Assembly (NCBI RefSeq): GCF_900103365.1 | Contig: NZ_LT629703.1 | Coordinates: forward strand, 1,736,001 to 1,800,000 | Source of the DNA: Afipia sp. GAS231 | GTDB lineage: Bacteria; Pseudomonadota; Alphaproteobacteria; Rhizobiales; Xanthobacteraceae | Length of the DNA: 64,000 bases | Direction of reading: 5' to 3' | Shown here: in pieces, positions 57,974-64,000 of the stretch | Layout: the number at the start of each line of letters is the position of its first letter | Numbering within the stretch: position 1 is the first letter of the stretch | The notes under the pieces: model-generated | Databases searched by the model: none | What the model saw: the letters and a program-made list of their open reading frames with translations, nothing else | Told to the model about the DNA's origin: nothing | Made by a program: the position numbers and the translations under genes

Positions 57974-59275
57974 CTAATCCACGAGAACGGCACCGGTGAG
58001 CCGGGTTTCGCTGTTACGCAAGGTTGCCGCATCGAGCTTGCCTTGCGCAAACGCTTCCGCGGCACAGGTGAAGATACGATAGAACTGCGCGCCGTCGAAG
58101 GCGACCAGCAATAGATCGACCCCGGCGTTCAGCGCCTCGACCACCGCGGTGCAGACATTGTGCTGATAGATCGCGCCCATCACCAGATCGTCGGTCATGA
58201 CGACGCCCTGGTAATTCCATTTCTTGCGAATGATTCCGTCGACGACCAGCCGGGAATGCGACGCGGGGCGATCCGGATCGACCGCGGTCAGCGTTACATG
58301 CCCGATCATCAGATGCGCCTTCGAACCCGCCAGCACATCCCGGAACGGGCGCCAGTCGGAGGCCTCCAGTTGCTCCACTGAAGTATCCAGGTTGGCGCTG
58401 AAATGATGGGTGTCGGCACCAACCCGGCCCAGCCCGGGAAAGTGTTTTACGGCGGCACCGACGCCTGACGCCGCAAGCCCGTCAACGTAGGATTGGGCAA
58501 TGCCGGCCACGATGGCGGGGTCATCGGAAATCGCGCGGTAGCCGATCAGGGTGTTGAAATCGAACCGGTTGCGCTTCGTCTCCGGCCGCAGGTCCAGCAC
58601 CGGCGCCAGATTGAGATTGACACCCAGCGCCGCCAGTTCCCGGCCATGAACGCGCCCGTACGTCTCTGCTGTCGCGGATCGATTATCCAGAGCAAGATCG
58701 ACGAGCGTCGATAGCGACGGCAATTTGGTCAAGGGCGGCGCGAGATGCGAGACAATGCCGCCTTCCTGATCGGCGGCAACGACCAATGGCGGCAAGCCGG
58801 CGGCCCGCCGCCTGTCCTGAAGATCGGCAATTTCCGCCTTCAGCGTGTCCGCGGTCGTTCCGGTGACATTGTGCTTGGTGATGTAGATGCCCGCGATCAG
58901 ACCCTTTTCGGCCAGCGCCGCAACTTCCGGGAATGACGAATAGCCGACGATGAAGTGTTGCCCCAGAACGCGCGCTGGCGCGGCATCGGTTTGCAGAACG
59001 GCGTGCTTGCGCCATTCGAATGAAGCCTGCGCGGACAGCACCGCGAGCAGGGGCAGACACCACAACAGCACGAGAAATCTTCCGGTGACGCCCTGCCTCC
59101 ACCGGCCTCGGCGAACCAAGACTATGACAACAACAACGCTGCCGACGGCGAGCGCAATATTTCCGGGACCGCGCAGCGCGATCAGATAAGGATCGTTCTT
59201 GTTGGCGGCGATGAAACCCAGAACCAGTCCGGCGGGCCAGATCAAGAGCCAGCCGAAACGCTTGATGATGGGCAT
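57974..59275 (-). CDS. Membrane-anchored glycoside hydrolase family 3 protein (NagZ-like)
   Basis: A 433-residue protein. About three N-terminal transmembrane helices (residues 5-25, 38-55, 66-84) precede a GH3 catalytic domain. The domain has VVAADQEGGIVSHL, KHFPGLGRVGADTHH (in place of KHFPGHGxxxxDSH) and VVMTDDLVMGAIYQ with the nucleophile aspartate region. NagZ enzymes remove N-acetylglucosamine from peptidoglycan fragments in the cytoplasm; here the membrane anchor suggests the domain is exposed to the periplasm, or at least tied to the membrane. It is divergent from the DUF4153 gene. Confidence 0.88.
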   Translation of the reverse strand: MPIIKRFGWLLIWPAGLVLGFIAANKNDPYLIALRGPGNIALAVGSVVVVIVLVRRGRWRQGVTGRFLVLLWCLPLLAVLSAQASFEWRKHAVLQTDAAPARVLGQHFIVGYSSFPEVAALAEKGLIAGIYITKHNVTGTTADTLKAEIADLQDRRRAAGLPPLVVAADQEGGIVSHLAPPLTKLPSLSTLVDLALDNRSATAETYGRVHGRELAALGVNLNLAPVLDLRPETKRNRFDFNTLIGYRAISDDPAIVAGIAQSYVDGLAASGVGAAVKHFPGLGRVGADTHHFSANLDTSVEQLEASDWRPFRDVLAGSKAHLMIGHVTLTAVDPDRPASHSRLVVDGIIRKKWNYQGVVMTDDLVMGAIYQHNVCTAVVEALNAGVDLLLVAFDGAQFYRIFTCAAEAFAQGKLDAATLRNSETRLTGAVLVD

Positions 59276-59566
59276 GAACGACGACCAGAACCTGTGTGCA
59301 GCCGAAGGCGACCACTGCCGGTATCAAACCGAACGCGTCGTTGCGAGCGCATAAGCAGGCCTGCACAGAAACTGCATAAAAATCCTGAAGTCTTGCAGAT
59401 GGCCTTCCCTGCAATTGCACAACGGCGATCGATAGTCGGTGCTGCAACCAGGGGCGATCACCGAATGCCAATTCCCACACGATTAGCCAATGACGGTTGG
59501 TGGCTATGCGACCACCCAACGATGGCGCTGGCTTGCAGCCCCCCTCACCAGCCGGGTAGCGCAGAC

Positions 59567-61057
59567 ATGACTGACTTCCCCACGCCGGCATCCGATTCTA
59601 CTATTGCTCGAAAGGGCGTGTTCCCGGTCAAACCAGCGATTGCGATTGCGCTCGCGGCATTGGCAGACTGGTTGTTCTGCGATCAACCAGTCGGAATATC
59701 CGCCGTCATCTTCACGATCGCCCTGATCCTCGGTTCGCTGCTGGCCAATTTCGCGACAATGGACCGAACGCAACTATCGCTAGCGAGCCTCCTTGCCGCG
59801 GCAGGCCTCGTGCCGGCCTTCGAGGAATTCAACGCAATCTCGCTGGCCTTCATCATCCTGTCGTTGGGGATCTGTCTCCAGCTCACAACCAATCGTCAAC
59901 GCGGCCGCCTTGGCCAGCGCGCAAGGGCTCTCGGCGAACTATACCTGATCGCGCCGTTCCGGATGCTCCGGGACGTCCCCGGCACGATCAGTCTACCGAC
60001 CGTAATCTCGGGCATTGCTGTATGGTTCATTCCCATCGTTCTCGGCGGTGTCTTCATATTCCTGTTCGCATCGGCCAATCCCGTGATCGAGAAATGGATC
60101 AACCTCATCATCACTCCGGCCAACGCCGCCTCTCACATCAACATCGGCCGGACGCTGTTTTGGTTCGCGGTGCTATCCATCGTCTGGCCTTTCGTTCATG
60201 TGCGATGGCGCAACAAATCCAGGGTGGTGGTAGACTTCGCCGAAGCCGTCACGCAGGAACAAGACACGCGACCTCATGGCACTGACTTTTTCAGCGCTGC
60301 GACGATCCTGCGCTCGCTGATCCTGTTCAATCTGCTGTTTGCAGTCCAAACCGTTCTCGATGCAATTTATCTCTGGGGAAATACAACACTCCCTGCCGAC
60401 ATCAGTTACGCTTCCTATGCGCACAGAGGCGCTTACCCTCTCATTGTCACGGCGCTGCTGGCCGCTGGATTCGTTCTCGCAGCCATGAAACCCGGTGACC
60501 CGGCTGGGCAATCAAAGATCATGCGGCCGCTGGTCTATCTCTGGGTGGCCCAGAATGTCTTGCTGGTGGTTTCGTCAATCCTGCGCCTCGATCTCTATGT
60601 CCAGATCTATCTGCTCACCTGGTGGCGCATTGCGGCTTTCATCTGGATGGGCCTCGTCGTGATCGGGCTTCTGCTCATCGTCGCGCGCATCGTATTGAAC
60701 CGGTCGAACGGTTGGCTGATCCGCGCGAATCTGATGGTATTGACCACAACGCTCTATCTTTGTGCGCTGGTCGATCTGACGCCGGCAATCGCCGACTACA
60801 ATATCAGCCACAGTCGCGAAGTTTCAGGCAAGGGCGTTTGGCTCGATACGATCTACCTCAGGCAGCTTGGGCCGCAGGCCCTGCCGGCCATCGACAGGGC
60901 ATTTGTGCTTCGAGGACGCGACCCATATCTTGCTGCCGTGCGTGATCGCCTTGTAGAACAGCAGCAGAAAGACATGGCTTCCTGGCGTGCCTGGGGTTTC
61001 CGGAGCTGGCGGCTCCAGCGTACACTCGACGCCAGACAAAATTCGACGACCGGCTGA
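59567..61057 (+). CDS. DUF4153-type polytopic membrane protein
   Basis: A 496-residue protein with about eleven predicted transmembrane helices (for example FTIALILGSLLANFATM, VISGIAVWFIPIVLGGVFIF, LLTWWRIAAFIWMGLVVIGL). The layout and the conserved SASYAHRGAYPLIVTALLAA-like stretch (YASYAHRGAYPLIVTAL) identify the DUF4153/DUF4173 family. I chose ATG 59567, where the family alignment starts. It is 25 bases upstream of a response-regulator gene, so it is probably part of a three-gene operon with the two-component system and may be its sensor partner. Confidence 0.82.
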   Translation: MTDFPTPASDSTIARKGVFPVKPAIAIALAALADWLFCDQPVGISAVIFTIALILGSLLANFATMDRTQLSLASLLAAAGLVPAFEEFNAISLAFIILSLGICLQLTTNRQRGRLGQRARALGELYLIAPFRMLRDVPGTISLPTVISGIAVWFIPIVLGGVFIFLFASANPVIEKWINLIITPANAASHINIGRTLFWFAVLSIVWPFVHVRWRNKSRVVVDFAEAVTQEQDTRPHGTDFFSAATILRSLILFNLLFAVQTVLDAIYLWGNTTLPADISYASYAHRGAYPLIVTALLAAGFVLAAMKPGDPAGQSKIMRPLVYLWVAQNVLLVVSSILRLDLYVQIYLLTWWRIAAFIWMGLVVIGLLLIVARIVLNRSNGWLIRANLMVLTTTLYLCALVDLTPAIADYNISHSREVSGKGVWLDTIYLRQLGPQALPAIDRAFVLRGRDPYLAAVRDRLVEQQQKDMASWRAWGFRSWRLQRTLDARQNSTTG

Positions 61058-61082
61058 CAACGGCCTTCCTGGAGAGAGACGT

Positions 61083-61781
61083 TTGACGCACCGCATCCTC
61101 ATCGTCGACGACGACCTGCACATCCGCGAGGTCATTCGTGTCGCCCTCCGCAAGGCCGGCATGACCGTGAACGAGGCGAAGGACGGCCGCGAAGCGCTGA
61201 CGCGTTTTGAGGCTGACAGGCCCGATCTCATCATTCTGGACATCGGCATGCCGGAACTCGACGGGCTGGACGTCTGCCGGGAAGTTCGCAAGACCTCCGA
61301 CGTTCCGATCCTGTTTCTTTCGGCGCGGGACGATGAAATCGACCGCGTACTGGGCCTCGAGATTGGCGGCGACGACTACGTCACAAAGCCCTTCAGTCCG
61401 CGCGAGCTCGTCGCTCGCGTCAATGTCATTCTGCGCCGCATGGCCCGCGGCCCCGACGCAAAGGAAGCGGCGGCGCTTTTCCAAGGCAGGTTGTCAGTCG
61501 ACCCCGAACAGCATGTCGCTGAGTTCGCCGGCACGCCGCTGCGCCTGACCGCCATCGAATTCGGAATCCTGCGTACCTTCCTGACGAGGCCGACGGTGGT
61601 TTTCAGCCGCGAGCAGATCATGAACGCCGCCTATCAGCTCAACATCCAGGTCTCCGACCGCACCATCGACAGCCATATTCGCAACATCCGCGCCAAGCTT
61701 TCCGCGGCCAATTGCGACAATGTCATCGAAACCATTCACGGTGTCGGTTTCAAGCTCGGACGATGCGAGCCGCAGACATGA
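61083..61781 (+). CDS. OmpR/CreB-type response regulator
   Basis: A 232-residue regulator: receiver domain with DDD at residues 9-11, phospho-acceptor Asp53 in IILDIGMPE, and the conserved lysine in VTKPFSP; then a winged-helix domain (LRLTAIEFGILRTFLTRPTV, SDRTIDSHIRNIRAKL). I chose TTG 61083 because GGAGAGAG lies just upstream and the receiver begins at once (THRILIVDDD). The stop overlaps the start of the histidine-kinase gene by four bases. Confidence 0.92.
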   Translation: MTHRILIVDDDLHIREVIRVALRKAGMTVNEAKDGREALTRFEADRPDLIILDIGMPELDGLDVCREVRKTSDVPILFLSARDDEIDRVLGLEIGGDDYVTKPFSPRELVARVNVILRRMARGPDAKEAAALFQGRLSVDPEQHVAEFAGTPLRLTAIEFGILRTFLTRPTVVFSREQIMNAAYQLNIQVSDRTIDSHIRNIRAKLSAANCDNVIETIHGVGFKLGRCEPQT

Positions 61782-63370
61782 CCGAACGCGCGCGCGAGAA
61801 ATGGCGGCCATCGCTGGGGCTGATCATTTTTACCGTGCTGGCCTCGGTGGCCACGCTGCCGCTGGTCGGGCTGTTCTTTTTCCGCCTCTACGACAATCAG
61901 CTCATTCACCAGACCCAGGCCGAATTGATCGCGCAAAGCCGAGTTTTGGCTGCAGTCTATGCGCGCGAAGTCGAGGCCCGCCTCAACGACGGGATCATTC
62001 TCGGTGCCGAAATCCCGCCCGAAGCGCGCACCGATCGCCAGGACCAGATGACGCCGATCCGGCCGGCGCTGGATCTCGCCGCCCGTGGCGACCTGCTCCG
62101 ACGACGGCCGGATGCGCTTGCCGCCAACGTTCCCGCATCGCAAGCCTATATCGAGATCGGCAAGCGGATGATGCCGATCATCCTGGATACCCAGAAGGTC
62201 ACGCTGGCGGGATTTCGGATCCTCGACCCCCGCGGCGTCGTGATCGCCGGCCGCGACGAGGTCGGCCAATCGCTTGCCCATATCGAGGAAGTGGCCACCG
62301 CCTTGCAGGGACAATACCGTGCGGCATTGCGGATTCGTGTGCCCGACAAGATCCCGCCCCCGATCTATTCGATCAGCCGCGGCGTCGGCGTTCACGTGTT
62401 TTCGGCGATGCCGGTGATCGTCAACAACCGGGTCGCGGGCGTCGTCTATACGTCGAGGACGCCGAGCAATATTTTCGACCACCTTTATCAGGAGCGCGGC
62501 AAGTTCATTCTTGCCGGGCTCGCCGTCATGCTGGGAACCATCATCATCGGACTGGTCTTCTCCCGAACTATCACGCGGCCGATGCGCGAACTGGTCGATC
62601 GCGCCGCGCGCATCAGCCGCGGCGATCGCGACGCATTCCGGCCGCTCGCCCACTACGGCACGCGCGAGTTTGCCCAGCTCTCGCACAGCTTCCTCGAAAT
62701 GGCGCAGCAATTGTCGCGGCGGTCAGACTACATCGCGACTTTCTCGTCGCACCTCACCCATGAACTGAAATCGCCGCTGACGTCCATCAAGGGCGCGGCC
62801 GAGCTGCTGCTGGATTCGCTGCAGAGCAAGACCGACAATCTCACCCGGATGGAGCAGAAGAATTTCGTCTCGAATATTCTGGGCGATACCGAGCGCCTCG
62901 AAGCCATGACCCAGCGGTTGCGTGAACTGGCGCGTGCCGAAACCGCGCCGCACTGCGAGCATACCGAACTGGCACAGGTGATCGGAGGCCTGAAGAGCCG
63001 GTTTCCGACCCGCGCGATCGAGGCCACCGGTTGCCTCGAACGCTCGATCGGCATGTCCAGCGAGAAAGCGCTGATCGTGCTGTCGCACCTGACCGACAAT
63101 GCGATCCGTCACAATGCGAAACATGTGCGGCTGGAAGCCGTCGACGGCGACGCCACCGTCAGGATGACGGTGAGCAATGACGGCGATCCGATTTCCGAGC
63201 CGAACCGGGAGAAGATCTTCGACGCCTTCTTCACCACCCGCCGCGATACCGGCGGCACCGGAATGGGGCTCGCGATCGTCCAGGCCGTCATGACCAGCCA
63301 CGGCGGGTCGATCCGGCTGGTGCCATCAGACACCGGCGTCGCGTTCGAGCTTCAGTTTCCGGCCGCCTAG
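61778..63370 (+). CDS. Membrane sensor histidine kinase (CreC-like)
   Basis: A 530-residue kinase. Helix 1 (about 13-35) and helix 2 (about 243-264) frame a periplasmic sensor domain with a double-Cache-like look (DPRGVVIAGRDEVGQSLAHI). HAMP follows (RTITRPMRELVDRAARISRG), then the H-box THELKSPLTSIKGAAELLLD with His near residue 328, N-box SHLTDNAIRHNAKHVR and G-box GGTGMGLAIVQAV. It phosphorylates the response regulator encoded just upstream (ATGA overlap). The signal is not known. Confidence 0.92.
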   Translation: MTERAREKWRPSLGLIIFTVLASVATLPLVGLFFFRLYDNQLIHQTQAELIAQSRVLAAVYAREVEARLNDGIILGAEIPPEARTDRQDQMTPIRPALDLAARGDLLRRRPDALAANVPASQAYIEIGKRMMPIILDTQKVTLAGFRILDPRGVVIAGRDEVGQSLAHIEEVATALQGQYRAALRIRVPDKIPPPIYSISRGVGVHVFSAMPVIVNNRVAGVVYTSRTPSNIFDHLYQERGKFILAGLAVMLGTIIIGLVFSRTITRPMRELVDRAARISRGDRDAFRPLAHYGTREFAQLSHSFLEMAQQLSRRSDYIATFSSHLTHELKSPLTSIKGAAELLLDSLQSKTDNLTRMEQKNFVSNILGDTERLEAMTQRLRELARAETAPHCEHTELAQVIGGLKSRFPTRAIEATGCLERSIGMSSEKALIVLSHLTDNAIRHNAKHVRLEAVDGDATVRMTVSNDGDPISEPNREKIFDAFFTTRRDTGGTGMGLAIVQAVMTSHGGSIRLVPSDTGVAFELQFPAA

Positions 63371-63450
63371 CGTTTTCGAGCAAAGCATGTCCTCGGACTT
63401 GATCCGAGGGTGGCTACCGGTTCGCGTGAAGAAAACGCGTCAAATCAAAT
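63369..63450. repeat. Dispersed palindromic intergenic repeat, copy E (variant with extra hairpin)
   Basis: It starts in the TAG stop of the kinase gene: AGCGTTTTCGAGCAAAGCAT, then the inserted hairpin CCTCGGACTTGATCCGAGG, then CTACCGGTTCGCGTGAAGAA and AACGCGTCAAA. It fills most of the gap between the convergent kinase and thiolase genes and probably terminates both transcripts. Confidence 0.85.
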
Positions 63451-63462
63451 CCAACCCGCGTC

Positions 63463-64000
63463 CTAGATCCGCTCGATGATGATAGCCGGCGCCATGCCGC
63501 CGGCGGCGCACATCGTCACCAATCCGCGCCTGAGATCGCGCCGTTCCAGTTCGTCGAGCACGGTCCCGATCAGGATCGAACCGGTCGCGCCGATGGGGTG
63601 GCCGAGTGCAATCGAGCCGCCATTGACGTTGACCTTGTCGCGATCGAGCTTGAGGTCGCGAATGAATTTCTCGGCGACGACCGCAAAGGCCTCGTTGATT
63701 TCGAACAGATCGATGTCATCGATCGTGAGGCCGGCCTTGGCCAGCACTTTGCGGGCGGCCGGGACCGGCGCATTCAGCATCAGGGTCGGCGAGTCCCCCA
63801 TATTCGCCATCGCGACGACGCGGGCACGCGGCTTCAGGCCGTGCGCCTTGGCGTAGCTTGGCGAGGCCAACAGGATCGCGGCCGAGCCGTCGACGACGCC
63901 AGAGGAATTGCCGGCGTGATGCATGAAGGTGATGTCGAGGCCGGGATGTTTTTCGAGGATGAGATTGCGGTAGGTGGTGCCTTTATCATCCAGCGGATAG
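63463..64000 (-). CDS. Thiolase family protein (acetyl-CoA C-acetyltransferase), 5' part beyond window
   Basis: The 179 codons seen are the C-terminal portion of a thiolase. Motifs: TFMHHAGNSSGVVDGSAAIL (active-site region of the second half), DIDLFEINEAFAVVAEKFIR, NVNGGSIALGHPIGATGSIL with the catalytic histidine, and MCAAGGMAPAIIIERI with the second active-site cysteine. The reading frame is open to the window edge (YPLDDKGTTYRNLIL), so the start lies outside. It may act in fatty-acid or aromatic beta-oxidation or PHA synthesis. Confidence 0.93.
   Translation of the reverse strand, partial: YPLDDKGTTYRNLILEKHPGLDITFMHHAGNSSGVVDGSAAILLASPSYAKAHGLKPRARVVAMANMGDSPTLMLNAPVPAARKVLAKAGLTIDDIDLFEINEAFAVVAEKFIRDLKLDRDKVNVNGGSIALGHPIGATGSILIGTVLDELERRDLRRGLVTMCAAGGMAPAIIIERI

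Noticed and set aside
1..64000. CRISPR arrays, tRNA or rRNA genes
   Set aside because: I looked for regularly spaced direct repeats, cloverleaf motifs (GGTTCGAATCC) and rRNA signatures and saw none; the repeats present are dispersed palindromes.

Overview
The window looks like chromosome from a Bradyrhizobium-type alphaproteobacterium (Nitrobacteraceae). It is GC-rich. It carries a dispersed palindromic intergenic repeat that I recall as common in that genus, a phasin, a GcrA-family regulator, DUF3551-like small secreted proteins and many small Bradyrhizobium-type hypothetical proteins. The assignment rests on protein and repeat recognition only; there is no rRNA, tRNA or CRISPR array in the window.

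1-9.7 kb is a patchy stretch: a cyclase-family hydrolase, short orphan genes, a gene-poor kilobase (2752-3835), a chimeric relic that repeats part of a nearby NDUFA9-like gene, a VOC/cupin/NDUFA9-like trio, an internally deleted IS5-type transposase, an IS701-type transposase tail, and a convergent RidA-family/Crp-family pair. 9.8-13.6 kb is dominated by a 1066-residue cyclase-AAA-TPR regulator.

13.7-36 kb is a dense catabolic and transport region. It holds a TctC-type binding protein divergent from a Tat-exported amidohydrolase; a four-gene ABC importer followed by a GpdQ-like phosphodiesterase; a zinc alcohol dehydrogenase; a three-subunit molybdenum hydroxylase with 4-nt overlaps; a luciferase-like monooxygenase plus polysaccharide-deacetylase-fold hydrolase; and a leuC-leuD-leuB operon that runs without gaps into a NitT/TauT-type ABC importer and on towards an acyl-CoA-dehydrogenase-type monooxygenase with its flavin reductase. 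A terminator-like leader lies upstream of leuC. The arrangement suggests import and oxidative breakdown of one organic substrate, with LeuCDB-type enzymes acting either in leucine synthesis or as maleate hydratase/D-malate dehydrogenase-like steps.

36-46 kb has an NAD malic enzyme, clustered intergenic repeats, small membrane proteins, a phasin, an FMN-dependent 2-hydroxy-acid dehydrogenase and a class III CoA-transferase. 45-48 kb has an mddA (methanethiol methyltransferase)-GFA pair divergent from a winged-helix/TolB-like/TPR regulator. 48-52.8 kb holds envelope genes including a BamA/TamA-type Omp85 protein. 52.8-55.2 kb is a phage-like regulatory module: an HTH protein and a GcrA-family gene divergent from a CI/LexA-type S24 repressor, with three matching operator palindromes between them and two more downstream. 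55.3-64 kb contains an OpgC-type acyltransferase, a second luciferase-like monooxygenase, a membrane-anchored GH3 enzyme, a DUF4153-response regulator-histidine kinase operon and the 3' part of a thiolase gene cut by the window edge.

The best candidates for new biology are the repressor/operator module at 53.4-55.2 kb, the leuCDB-transporter-monooxygenase operon with its leader, and the ABC importer coupled to a GpdQ-like phosphodiesterase.
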